From: Paracyclopina nana
Taxonomy: Eukaryota; Arthropoda; Copepoda; Cyclopoida; Cyclopettidae
Reading direction: 5' to 3'
DNA length: 64,000 bases
Assembly (NCBI GenBank): GCA_019096065.1
Contig: JAGUCH010000002.1
Coordinates: 7,948,501 to 8,012,500 of the forward strand
In this document: one piece after another, positions 1-12,100 of the stretch
Position numbering within the stretch: the first letter of the stretch is position 1
How the letters are laid out: each line of letters begins with the position of its first letter
The notes under the pieces: generated by a model
Told to the model about the DNA's origin: nothing
Seen by the model: the letters and a program-made list of their open reading frames with translations, nothing else
Databases searched by the model: none
Position numbers and translations under genes: made by a program

Positions 1-3000
1 AAAGGTAACAGTGGAGCATGTTAATAAAGCGGATTATAATTTTGCCCTCTACTTCCAATTAGGGATCTAAAAAACACAGCAACTTTCTTTATGGGGACTA
101 ATCACCGACCTCGCACAAGACTTTCCACCCATCTTAATCACACTCTAATCACCTCACATCTGTTTGCTAACAGATTTCATACAAGATAGCCAAAATTGAA
201 ACCGCCTCGGAATTTTAATAACTTTTTTCTACCCCAATTTAGGAGCTACTGTTCACAGACTGCTATTAGCGATAATTTTCTTCAATGCACAAAAAACTTG
301 ATTGCAGCACTCACACACTTGAGCATCAAAAATGTGAACAAAATCATGCTGTTCACACACGAATTTTACGCATTGCACCAAATGCCAGGAAAAACATCAC
401 GCTATTCTGTTCGTCTTTCAGATTTTTTTGTCAAAAAAATGGCGTTCAACTGCTTTTTGAAGAGGTTTCCCCCAAAACTACGCATTTGTCTCACAATAAA
501 GGGAATTTTGCCCTGTTCATCTAATCTAGTTTTAATGAAACTTTCTTGTCTTACCTTACGAAAAAAGTTGACGTAGCTACACGAATTTCTATTTGTTGCC
601 GTAGCTTTTACGGAAAGGTATTTTGTTTTCTATGCCTCTAGGATTGACTAAAAAAATGCAAGTTTAGAAAGAATCCCGCTAAATGATAGACTTAGCAGAA
701 TGTTTTTGTTGCCCCTAGCAGGCTGGCTTTAATTGCTGCAAGACTCATCTTTATGTTAGGATTGGCTAAACCAACGTAAGTTTGGAGTGTTAACCCTTGA
801 AGATAGGCAAATCAAAAATGATTTAGTCAACCCTAGCTAGCAAGCGCTTAACTTGACAAAACTCGCTTACCTGAATCGTACGCTAACTAACGACTGGTCT
901 TCCGCTGACTAAAGACAATTTTTGTCACTTTAGAATAATGACAATTTTTTGTGAGGCTGCTAAAGTTACGATTGAAATAGTCGTTGTAGATGAACAGGGC
1001 ATTACTGATGTACCAATGGGTTCACGCGAGGGTCCACATTGAATCTACCATTGATCGTTTGAGGAAACACTTTTTAAGTTTAGATTGAAAAGACAGTGAT
1101 TGGGCGAATTCAGGAGCCAAAATCAATATTTCAGATTTTACCGAAGCTAATCTGTGTCCTTCGCGCGATATAATAGGTTTTTCAGTCCCCAAAAGTGATT
1201 AAGAACACGAACCTGTCAAATGAAGTTAATCATGGCCGGCTGAATTGATAGAGCTTTTGAGCCCAAAAAGAATGAGGAAACTGAGAAAAGAATTGCGTGT
1301 TTTCTTTGTGAGCCCTACCAAAGTTGTAGATATGGCCGCCGACAAGGCATCCCCCTAATCCTGTGTGCGATACAGAGTGAAAAAAAAAACCTACAATATT
1401 ACACCTTTCAAAACGTTCTGGGCGTCAAATCAAAATCTAGGAGTTGTTTTGTCAGCAAGAAGCATCCAAACATGATTTGCTCTCCGAAAATTCGTTGGTC
1501 CAGTTTTTCAGCATTTTTTGACAGCAACGCCCGGCCTAATGCACAGTGGGTAATTTTCTTTCCAGCCGAGCGACAATAAATCAAATCAACAAACTCCCAA
1601 CTGGTCAATGCAATCAACCACAATTTGTTACTTTTGACAACTCCTAAAACGATCAAGTGTGGAAATAGAAAATTACCGCTGATCGATTTTTCCCGCGCTG
1701 TGGCGGCAACGAATTATTTTTGGCGATGAGCTTTTATGCTTGGCTCAATCCAATTCATCATGTAGCAGCAGTGGCTGGAAATATCGATTCTCCAGATGGA
1801 GAGCATGTGTTCCACATGACATCAACTCCCATTTATTTATATTTCCCATGACAACTGATCAGGACAAGTAGCCGCCAGGGTGGCGAAGTCAACAATAATA
1901 ATTGCATATAAACATTAATAATTCCCATGTCAATCAGACAGCATAACGGGAAGAGGAGTCCATTACATACTTGCAGTATGTAGCAGTAGTCAGCGAGGGG
2001 TCATAAAGGTTCCCATATTCTAAAATGGCACAGACATGTTCAGAATTTCTCAACGGACACGTCGACTCCATATTTGCCCCATTAAGAGCTGGCAGAATTT
2101 CCGCAAAATAAAGGAGGCCAAATGTGTGCTCCACAAAGCCACGTAATTTTTTGGGAAAATAAAGCAGGCTAGCCACCAAATTGTGATGAGTAACCATTTT
2201 TTGTGCGAGTGTAGCTGGTTGAGTTTAAGGCGTTTTCCCAGATGCTATTGTACTTGGCTTCTTCACCAGAAAGAACCTGAAAATTGCTGCGCTACACCTG
2301 AAAATGGCCAAATTGCCATCTTATTTGTTATACACACAGCAGAAGCTGCGTCTCTTTTTTTGCAGCATGATCCTTACCAGAGGAGGACCATGAAAACTGT
2401 GTGAAACGGGGCTTGTTGGCCTATTTCCTAATGTAAATGTACAGCGCCTGGAAAATCCTTTCCAATAATATTGGAACATTGGCCGTGGAATTTTGATCAG
2501 TGCGCCAGTAAGTAGCGTACAGTTCTATTGTGGCAGGAAAATTGGATGGTTAGTTGAGCTTTGCATATGGCTCGATTTTCCACATAGTGGCTGCTGTTTG
2601 TGCCACTTCCGTTAGCACTAGCTGGTTTTTTGACAATAACAATAGAGCATCGTCCTATTGACGCACACTGGGGATGATTGCCTATCAAAACACGCGAACC
2701 TTTCAGTTAAAAGGAAGCATGAATGGCCATTGGAGAGGAAAGCAGGGCTATTGGTGCCGAGTTGCGCCAATGTGACCCCTGTGATGTAAGGTTCAATGAT
2801 CGAGCAATATTTGAGTGTCGCATTGCACATTGTTGTACTTCCAGCCACCAAACGTGTAATAAAATGTGAGCTTTTCTGCGGTTTTTCAACAAAATACAGG
2901 GGAAGAGAAACTGGCGGCTGCTTTTTTAAAGCTGGAGAGGGGACATGGTAATAGTTAAGTTGGAAAATGTGTCAAATTAGAAGACAAGTTCCTTCCCCCT

Positions 3001-3798
3001 GCTCAAAGGACAAAAAACTTTTTTCCCTTTTTAAATGTATCAATTAGTAGCTGGAAAACTTATCTGGATTGAGAAGTGTTAGGGGAGATCGACGGAAGAA
3101 CAGCAAAAAGCCGACTCTTTGACAATCTTTGATTGTACATGCATCAAAGTGCACATTTCAAGTTTTTCAAGCTGGAATATTTCAGTTAAGAGGATCAAGA
3201 AGAAGAACTGGATCATTGATTACGGGTGTGAATGGCAGCGACACCGATACCACAAATAGACAAATCAGGCGTGGGTGGAGTCAGTGTGGGACAACGAGGG
3301 GCCAAAACCCCCTTATTAAGGAACACAATTAAGATATTCCAATTTTCCACCGAGCAGACTGAGCTACAATAGTAATGAGGCGCAGTTTAGGTGCTTTTTT
3401 CAGCAGAGTATAGCTGATTGTGCACTAAACAAAGGGCGTGGTCGGGTGTCGATAGAAGCAATTCAAGACCTTTATGCAAGTCTATTTGAATTTTACAATG
3501 ATCAGTGCAATATGACAAATGACTCTTGGGTCAGCGTTGATCAATGTCATCTTGCCTTAAAAAGATGTGACATCCAAAAGCGGAAACTACTAATGCTATA
3601 CTATTATGCATGCAGCATTCTAAGACGAATGAATACATTTATGCTGCTCCCAAAGAGTTGGAAAATCTAATTGAATCATATTTCTTCCGCTCGGCAAAAA
3701 TAAAAAGTCTAATTAGCGACGGCAAGGAGTTTTTTTTGCGAAAAATATTATGAGCTTGGTAATAAAGTTGGCGTCGCTATTAAGGAGAAAAATGTTCC
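1..3798. other. intergenic DNA, no gene seen
   Basis: AT-rich non-coding sequence upstream of Toll gene A. Open frames here are all under about 130 codons, show no recognisable domain and are interrupted by AT-rich runs. I see no tRNA-like or rRNA sequence. The only internal structure noted is a diverged direct repeat near 638-810, listed separately. Confidence 0.6.
638..810. repeat. diverged direct repeat, about 118-bp period
   Basis: Two stretches starting AGGATTGACTAAA (from 640) and AGGATTGGCTAAA (from 758) stay alignable for about 50 bases, sharing AAGTTT and GATAG blocks. They look like an old tandem duplication of a unit of about 118 bp. The similarity was judged by eye. Confidence 0.35.
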
Positions 3799-3835
3799 TA
3801 TAAAAATATGGAACCACCGCACAGTTTTGAGTTGC
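3799..3835 (+). promoter_or_regulatory. possible TATA-type distal promoter of Toll gene A
   Basis: TATAAAAA lies at 3799-3806. An initiator-like TGAGTT places an A at 3830, about 31 bases downstream, which is the normal TATA-to-start spacing. A start here would give a 5' leader of about 600 nt with several upstream ATGs, so the proximal initiator at 4344 is preferred. Confidence 0.2.
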
Positions 3836-4135
3836 AGTTAGAGGCCAGCAAGGCCAGCTGCATACACGTCCATACAGAAAGGACAAAATTCACAACCAGT
3901 TTAACCTAATCCATGCAGCCGTTTGATTTCCATTTTTTGTAATATGGATATGGTAACAGCGCGAGTCTAATTGCTGACGTCCAGGTAGGGGATTTAAAGG
4001 CGCGCATATATCCAAGAAGAGATCATTGGAGCATGGCCATATTCGAAAAAGTGAACATCTGCCTTCAAACACAGGAAAAATTCACTTGATGAACGGCTCG
4101 CCGTCTCGCTTCGCCTCCTCCCCCGCTATATCTAC

Positions 4136-4152
4136 TAGTAGTACAACTACTA
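4136..4152. repeat. short inverted repeat upstream of Toll gene A
   Basis: TAGTAGT and ACTACTA form perfect 7-bp arms around the spacer ACA, about 190 bp upstream of the proximal initiator. It could be a dimeric factor site or chance; nothing further supports a role. Confidence 0.25.
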
Positions 4153-4343
4153 TATCCGGACGTCCGAAGTCAGCCGAGTTCGGGTTGAGGTTCACCATGA
4201 TGATCAGTGTGCATTTTTACAGCATCTAGCACTCGCAGCAGACGGACCGGTGGCTTCCGGTGCTAGCTACAGCTCGTGCATCGGCGATCATCGCTTTGGA
4301 GCGCTCAAGCGCCAGACTTGGAGCTGCTCCCGCTATTTAGCTC

Positions 4344-4378
4344 TCAGTTGCGAACTAGAGTCGGTTCAACGAACACGC
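4344..4378 (+). promoter_or_regulatory. proximal promoter of Toll gene A (Inr plus DPE-like)
   Basis: TCAGTT at 4344-4349 is a perfect arthropod initiator (TCAKTY), with A+1 at 4346. At +28 (4373) the sequence ACACG matches four of the five core DPE positions (RGWYV). This gives an 83-nt leader. The arrangement parallels the better Inr/DPE pair of the paralogous gene at 53578, which raises confidence. There is no TATA box at -30. Confidence 0.45.
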
Positions 4379-4402
4379 AGTGCGCCAGACACATTGGATA
4401 TC

Positions 4403-4432
4403 ATGACAAATCTCACGACTGACCTACCATGA
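4403..4432 (+). promoter_or_regulatory. 9-codon uORF overlapping the Toll A start
   Basis: An ATG at 4403 opens a nine-codon frame whose TGA stop (4430-4432) overlaps the Toll A start codon as ATGA. This is the only ATG between the proposed cap site (4346) and the main start. Such overlaps permit termination-reinitiation and usually lower translation of the main frame. The effect here is inferred. Confidence 0.45.
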
Positions 4433-7400
4433 AAAAACGGAGGCCGAGGCCGGAGCTAGCCATGCTCCTACTACTCCTGCTGCTCCCCGTGGGCACCCTG
4501 GCAGCCTCCAAAGAGTGTCAAATGGGCGGCGACGTATTAATCTGCACCATGAGGACACTGTCGATCGGAGGCCACAACAACGACAGCCTCCTGGGCTACG
4601 AGGCTGGAAGGGCCAGGGAAATTCGAGTGACCTGCACCCAGCCTGGGGAATCCATTCTGAGAACAAATCATTTCGGCTTTCTGCCCAACCTCCGAAAGCT
4701 CACCATCCAGTCTTGCTTGGTACGCAAAATTCCAGCTTTGGCCTTTAGTGGGCTCTCAGGACTGACAGATCTCAGCCTCGCAAACACTGGGGGCTCGAGT
4801 AAGGACAATGCTAAAATCATTCTCGAGGTGGAAAACGATGCATTCTCCGGACTGAACAATCTGAGGTCGCTGAATTTCACGGGTAACAACTTGTGGACCC
4901 TGCCAGAGGCTGGTCTATGCAGCCTCAGCAGTCTGACCGAAGTCAATTTGTCAAACAACTTCATCCAGGACGTGACAGACTTGGGCTTTGCTAGTTCCGA
5001 GCTCAATTCTTGCAGGATACCGCTGAGAAAATTGGACTTGGGCATGAACAGTCTCTCGACGCTGCCAGAAAAGGCCTTTGGCCAATTAAGAAAGCTGGAG
5101 TGGCTGAACCTGGAGAGTAACAACCTCAATGTGATTCATGACCAGGCCCTCGGTGGCCTTGGCTCCCTGATCAGCCTCAACATGGCTCACAACAGATTCG
5201 TGGCTTTACCCTCTGACCTCCTGAAGGATGCAAAATATTTGCAGGAGCTGATTTTGAACAATAACACACTCAGTGTCTTGGCTCCCAGGCTGTTGGACAG
5301 CCTTGAGCACTTGGTGGTCCTCAACTTGTCCCGAAATGAGATTGGCAATGACTGGCTGACACCAGACACCTTTTCTAGCCTTGTCAGGCTTGTGGCACTT
5401 GACCTCTCCCATAACAGGTTGACCAAGCTGGAAGGAGGTGTTCTCAGCCCTCTGACCTCTCTGCAAATCTTGGACCTGTCCTTCAACAGAATTCACACAC
5501 TGACAGGAAACACATTTCTGTCGCAGGTCAACCTGCACAGCCTCCAAATTACCAACAACGTGATTGAAAATATCCACCCTGAAGCCTTGTCAGGCCTACC
5601 AGTCTTGAGTTCCCTCAGCTTGGGATTCAACAGAATTGAAAGGCTGCACGAAGAAGTCTTCAAAAACTGCTCAAGCCTTTTGGACCTCTCGCTGCAGGGT
5701 AATCTGCTCAGGCAGGTGCCAAAAGCAGTGCAGAAAATCAAGTTGCTCAAAACGCTTGATTTGGGCGACAACTTGTTGGCGACAAGCTTGACCACCTCAT
5801 CGTTGGAGAATCTTGATCACCTGTATGGCCTGAGATTGGCTGGTAACGGCATCAAAGCCTTGAACTCGAGTGTTTTCAAGCATGTCTCAAAGCTGCAAGT
5901 CCTCAATTTGGCCGATAACGAGCTCACCAAATTGGACCAGGGAGTGTTCAATGAAATGAAATCGCTCAAAATGCTCAGGCTGGACAACAACAAGCTGGAA
6001 GAGTTGGATGGCATACTTGCAGGCCAGACTGAGCTGAAATTCCTCAATGCTTCCTCGAATCGCCTTCAGTGGTTTGACTATGCGTTTCTTCCAAAAGCCC
6101 TTGAGTGGCTGGACATTCACGGCAACAACATAGAGGAGTTGGGCAACTACTACAAGTTGTGGGGCGATTTTAGCCTCAGATACTTGGATGCGAGTCAAAA
6201 TTTGATCCACGCATTGAAGTACTTTTCGCTGCTGCCAAGCCTGGAAGTGGTAGAACTGGCTTACAACAAGATATCGTCGGTAGACGCCCTAGCATTTGCC
6301 AACAAAACCAATCTGAGAAGGGTGGATCTGAGGTCGAACGATATCGAGAGACTGCCCCTGGCAGCTCTCAACATGGACCTCCGACCAAAGAGTAAGTAAT
6401 TTATCTTAATCGTCATCGAGGCTTGAGGCCACATTTGGCACCTCCAGATATATACACAAACAGCAGTAGCTTTCTATTTCGGATTAGGAAGTTGGCATGT
6501 AGGGCCATGCTATACTAGATATCTATCTGGCCATTTATCACGTTGCATGTGTCCTTGCTCCTGAGAAAGGCTATAACCACATGCTTCCCGGTCGGAGGGC
6601 GGGTGCGGGCCACTTTCGAAGGTCAAAACATATATATTTTTTTCTGCTTCCTTTCCAGCCTTCCGACCAGAACTCTTCCTGGGTGGCAATCCATTTCTAT
6701 GTGACTGTGAAATGGAGTGGCTACAGAAGATCAACAACATGCCGGGACATGGCCAACACGCTAGAATTGCAGACCTCGAGGAGGTCAAGTGTCGCCTCAA
6801 CAGCCAATATGGCTTGTCTGGACCAGTGCCCATAGAGCAGGTCCATGCAAGTGAGTTTGTCTGCCCTTACCAGGCTCACTGCTTTGCATTGTGCATGTGC
6901 TGTGACTTTTTCGCCTGTGACTGCCGCATGCAGTGTCCCGAGGGATGCTCTTGCTTCCATGACTCGACTTGGTCGGCCAATGTGATCCAATGCTCCAGAC
7001 GTGGTCACTCAGACATTCCGCCTCTGATTCCCATGGATGCCACTTCAATTTTATTGGATGGCAACAACTTCACAGGGCTTCTTGAGAGCCAGGCTTTTAT
7101 TGGGAGAAAGCGAGTAAGGTCACTCAACCTGAATGCAAGTTTAATTGAGTCAGTCAGTAGTCAGACATTCAACGGCCTCACCGAGTTGGAGGTGCTCCAC
7201 TTGGAGGACAATTTAATCCACACACTACACGGAGAGGAGTTCAGCAACCTGACCTCCCTAAGGGAGCTCTACTTGGAGCGAAACAAGTTGGTAGCGATTA
7301 ATGACCTCACATTTTCCGCATTGACCTCGCTGGAACTGCTCCACCTGCACGACAACCTTCTCAATACATACCCCGTCTGGCAGCTGGGCACAAATTCCCT

Positions 7401-8943
7401 TCTGCCGTCACTGACAGCGTTGACAATCTCTGGCAACCCTTGGACATGCCAATGCAAATTCGTACACAAGTTTCACGAGTTTGCCAAGATTCGACCTCAT
7501 CTTATAGCTGATCTCGTCCATGTCAAGTGTGTGGCCGACACGAATGGTGGCCTCATTTCGCTCTCTGGCGCAGCCTTGGAGACCTCAAATATAACCTGTT
7601 CTGACGCTCTGGCTGTCACCTTTCACACCTCGAGCCAAATGAACGGTGTCAGCTCCGTGGGCCAACTAGTCAATGTGCTTCCCATAGCAGCCGCCATCAT
7701 AGCTGTCTGCGTCGTCTTGGCAGTGGCCTCCGTGATTCTCTTTGTATTCAGAACACCCTTGCGGGTCTGGTTGCATTCCAAGTACGGCATTCGGGTCATG
7801 AGCTCTGGGGCCTGTGGAGGCCGCAATGAGGACAAACTCTACGATGCATTCGTAAGCTACAGCATCAAAGATGAGGATTTCGTGCAACAAGTCCTCGTTC
7901 CTCAGCTTGAGCACGAGGAGCCAGCGTACAAGTTGTGCCTGCAGCACAGGGACTTGCCAACTTCCAGCTCCATTTCGGACTCGTTCCCTGGAGTGTCGCA
8001 ACTTTGCGCGAAACACTTGCTCATAGTTTCGAGGGCATATTTGGAGTCCGAGTGGACTCAAATCAAGTACGCCCTTCAAGACCACAAAAAGCTCCAGCCG
8101 ATTTTGGTGCTGCTCGAGGAGCTGTCAGCCCTCGACCTGGCAGCGGCCCCCGAGTTCAACCTGCTCATGAAGGCTGGGCCTGTGCTCAAGTGGAGCGATG
8201 CAGGCTTTTGGAACAAGCTGAGGTTCTACTTGCCAGATATTTCGCATCTCAGCCACAGCAGACAAAACGCTTACAAGAGAAACCTCAATTCCACCGTCGG
8301 CTTGGGGTTTGGAGGAGGCTGCTCTGAAGATGACAGCAGCAGCAGAAACAACAGCCCTAAGGCAGTCAATAGAACAATGGCAGCTAATAACGGCTTCCAG
8401 ACATCTGGAGGCTGGCAGTATGACGGCCTCTTGCAGGCAACCAGCTCTAATGGGTCCTCCTCGACGTCCACGAGGTCAACCACACTGGCCACCTCGAATG
8501 GCCGTCTGATGGCCAACCCTTTGGAGGCTTATAATAGGCGGCCTGTAATTGATGATACCTACCAAAGTGTTGTCAATGAGCACATTTACCACACCCTTGA
8601 GCCGCCGAACGAAGGGCAGCATGCAGTTATTGATGGAGCCATGTATGATTCACTCTGTAAGCTGGATGTAATGCTGCCTAATGGACAAATGGTTCCAGCA
8701 ACTTTGGTCAGAAACGCACATGGGAGAGTTATTCCTTTGGTCGAGGTCAGCTCGAGGACGTTGCCACACAATCAGCCTCAACAGCCTCTAAACAGGAGCC
8801 ACCACCCTCTTCAAAGCTCACCAGTTCCAGTCAGCTTTGGGGCGGCGTCGGCCAAAAATCGAATTTTAATGTCTTCTTCGTCGGCTGGCTCTACAGCCTC
8901 GACGGCCTCTCCAAGGTCCAACAACAATAGGCACTTTGTCTGA
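4429..8943 (+). CDS. long Toll receptor A (Toll-6/7/8/18w class), two exons
   Basis: Single-pass receptor with an extracellular leucine-rich repeat domain and a cytoplasmic TIR domain, acting at the plasma membrane. CDS is 4429-6391 joined to 6659-8943, giving 1415 aa, normal for this class. A signal peptide (residues 1-25, ending VGTLA) precedes CQMGGDVLICTMRTL and about 20 LRRs, which include the class-typical DLGF...C insertion near residue 181. The first LRR C-cap (FLCDCEMEWL) is split off by the intron. A cysteine-rich N-cap, four or five more LRRs and a second C-cap (WTCQC) follow. The TM segment is about 994-1018 and the TIR begins near 1049 (YDAFVSYS). TIR box 3 (GFWNKLRF) is intact, but the BB loop reads RDLPTSSS, without the usual glycine. 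The tail of about 220 aa is rich in S, N and Q and contains EHIYHTLE near 1296. In insects this class mostly acts in development and tissue patterning, with some immune roles. I cannot assign it to Toll-6, Toll-7 or Tollo. Confidence 0.95.
6392..6658 (+). other. intron of Toll gene A (267 bp, phase 1)
   Basis: The donor is A|GTAAGT and the acceptor is a pyrimidine tract ending TTTCCAG. Splicing joins A to CC to make a threonine codon and restores an uninterrupted LRR C-cap (PELFLGGNPFLCDCEMEWL). Without splicing, the first frame stops two codons past the donor. The second frame also lacks an ATG until 6712, inside the domain. Confidence 0.93.
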
Positions 8944-8951
8944 ATTGAAAA

Positions 8952-8974
8952 ATTATTATTATTATTGGCTGTGA
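8952..8974 (+). promoter_or_regulatory. 3'-UTR motif shared by both Toll genes (copy A)
   Basis: ATTATTATTATTATTGGCTGTGA lies 8 nt after the stop codon. A closely related string follows the Toll B stop by 10 nt (58002-58025). AT-rich UAUU runs can bind mRNA-stability factors. Conservation between paralogues whose other flanks do not align suggests a retained 3'-UTR element, although shared ancestry alone could explain it. Confidence 0.4.
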
Positions 8975-9049
8975 AAACTACAATACGAACAATACGATTA
9001 CTAGTCGATTTTTTTCCCTTACTAATTTCTTGTGACTTACCAAGCAGAT

Positions 9050-9177
9050 AATAAATGATTAAGGAACTGTACTCGTAATTGTTGCATTGTTTGTCATGCC
9101 GGCAAAAAAAGAGTTCATCATTTTCTTGCTTTGCTTTGTGTGCGCGTTGTCTGTAGTTTTGACATGTGTTCATTAAA
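9050..9177 (+). terminator. poly(A) signals of Toll gene A
   Basis: AATAAA at 9050-9055 lies 107 nt past the stop codon, and a second candidate, ATTAAA, lies at 9172-9177. Either would give a short 3' UTR containing the shared AT-rich motif. Confidence 0.5.
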
Positions 9178-12100
9178 AATGAACCCCCAATTTCAGCCAC
9201 TAAGCTAGCAGCGAGCCTTTTTTGTCCCGAGTGCTTTTCTCTCCCAAACAATTAGTGGACATGTTCCTATCAATAATGACAATATCTATATGTACAACTG
9301 TGAGACAGAACAAATTTCGCCTGAAAATCAAACAAATAATTAATTAATACAATTTCGAAAAAACCTTTCACTTCCAGATAACCTTGTCTCATAACCCAAT
9401 AGAAGCTTAAAGTGGATTGCGTTATGGGTGTTACTGTAATTGACATGCAGAAAACAACACAAAACGCTTATTAAAAGTAGCATAGAGACATGCAGCGCTG
9501 GCAAGCTTTAGAAGGAAAGCAGGTGCACTATATGAAGAAGCACTTGTACTACAATAAAAACAATCTATTACTAAGTAAAAGCGCACGAAAATAGGTTGCT
9601 TCCTGTTGTCATGCTATTATTACCTCGTGGTTTCGCCATCTTGGCCAATGAAGAATGGCCCACCTCCTACTAGCTCCTCTCCTTATAAAAGGCTAGCTTG
9701 CTAAGGATTATATACGTATGAAAAACCGTCCTGTCCTCCTCTTCCTTCATCAATCTTCTCCCTATTCAGGGACATTTTATCAAAGAACTCTATTGATACA
9801 GAAGGCTACTACTTTATTGAATTTTTATGGCACAGATTTCAACTTTCATTCTACATGCCCCAGTACTTTTTGATTAACTCCAAGACTTAGGAACAATCTA
9901 AATTGCAGCGATATACAAATATTATAAACTGCGCATGTTCGCCTTAATTGCGAGGGAAAAGCACACGCAATTGTACAGTTTTTGGCAAACCGCGGTTTAT
10001 TACGATTACTATGGCTGTTTCAGCTGAAGCACCTCTATTTACTCCTTTCACCGAAGTTCATTAGGGGGACGTTTTGTTGAAGTAAGGGTAGAGTTGGCTC
10101 TAATATCAAGAATCTAGAAAACTCGCAAGCATGTACAATGTGGAGGGTCTTGTGGTGACACTTTTTGGCAGTGGGTTATTTACCCATCAGCCAAGAACCC
10201 AACCATCCACAAAAAGAAAAAGACTGCTTTTTTGCAGGCAAAAAGGAAAATCATTTTCCATTTGGCTTCGTCTATTCTTAAGTTCCCACGTGGTCTTTTG
10301 ACAAAATGGAGCATAAAACTCGGCGGCCAGGATGGGAAAGATATTATGATGAGGCAAACAAATTTGAGTAAAATATGCTACCCTTTGCGCCGCAATAAAT
10401 TTTCATGTCAAATATAGAAGATTAGTTGAGCACAGTTGAGCCCTAGAAAGTATTTGTTTCCAAGAAATCAAGGAAAGCAATTTTGGCCCCCACCCATAGT
10501 TGCTCTGATTACATTCATGGCAGTTAAAAAATTCCAGAGGAAATCCCCAATTTATCCTGGCGGCGGCTCTCCCCTATACAGCAGAAGTTTATACTTTATA
10601 CCTTGAGTAATAAAGGTCAATGGAATTTGCCTGCAGTAACTGAGTGAGATTTTTAAGGCAGCCCATCTAATCTTTAACGGCATGGCTAAAATGTAAATGG
10701 GCAAGTTTTTTCCTCATCTCTAAAGCTCTGCATCCGAAATAGTATTGGGTGACACACATGGAACTGCTTAGCATGCATGACTTGAAGAAATATCGGCGGT
10801 GAACAGTTGTCGAAAAAGAGATAGCTTTTTCTTCCTCTCATACTATATAGATGGTGCTGACGCTCAACTTTTTGTACACTTGGTCACAAAGATTGGACAA
10901 CTATTACTTCTGGCCAACAAAGCAAAAAATTTGGCTGAAATTGAATATTCAGCAAAAAGAAGTGTCACTCTCATGTTTGAGGCCTCTTGCTTACAGCAGC
11001 AAAGAGAAATGAAACGAGCATCATTGTAATATTAAAGGGGTAAAAATAAAGACTGCATTTCCATAAAGTCACGTCATTCAAATTTAAAGGCGCGCCTTGA
11101 AAAAAGAGAAATCTTTTAGTCAAAGAACCTTATCATGGATTTTTGATAATTACTCAAGTGTGAAAGGCAAAGTTACAAACCACAACGCTAGCATATGTTA
11201 ACCCTTAATCTAGCCAGGCATTCTGTTCAACTAGCATTCGTAAACGGCCAACAGGACCAAATAACAACCAAAACACTATACTAGCAACTCCTAAATGGAT
11301 GGTGGTGAAAGAGAGTACTTACTGTTTGGAAAAAATGATACATTTTGGAAGTTTTAGTTCTACAGCTCTAGGGAGGGGTGGAGCATTGTGGCATGATGTG
11401 AATCTTCTTTGAAAAATATTGTTACGGAATCAACCATTAGCGTCCATTGACGAGAAGAGCACCATTTCTCAGAGAAGCGAAGATAAAAGTCAAAAAACGG
11501 CTGAATTGGAAGGCAACAAGGCAGAAAAATCGCACACGTCCAACCGTATAAAAGCATTATTTATGTGTTTGTTACAACGCTAGCTTCTTTGTTGGCTGAA
11601 TGCGAATCATTTCTCATTGCAAAGACCTTTTATTTTTGTGATTTTGTCGAGAAAAAAGGAGGAGTGGGCTTTTTGCATACAGTTATTGCTGCCATAAAAA
11701 ATGCAGAGTTTTGCCTAGTCACTACTGTATCTCAAGATATACGTATTTCACGAACTCATTGATATTCCGTCAGCAGAGTCAAACGCGTATTCCACATCCA
11801 TCACCGATTTCCTGCGAATCATGCCTACATTTTTTTCCTGAAGCTTGACAAAAAGACCCATTTTCCAGAGTGTCATTCCAGCTACTACTTGAGTATGCAG
11901 GCCATGCTCATTTTACTCAAGCGAGCAAGAAAAGCACTCTTTATCAACCATATGCTTGAAGATCTATTGCCTATCAAAGCACTTTAAAGCGACTTATTCT
12001 ATATGGGCCAAATGTATGCTATGCTATTTCCAATAACTAGTTTTCTCATTCTTGAAATTCTCGCTATCGAAAGCAGACAGTGCGCACTTGGGACAAGAGA

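Noticed and set aside
9684-9720. Strong TATA string TATAAAAGG
   Set aside because: No initiator at the right distance and no coding sequence behind it.
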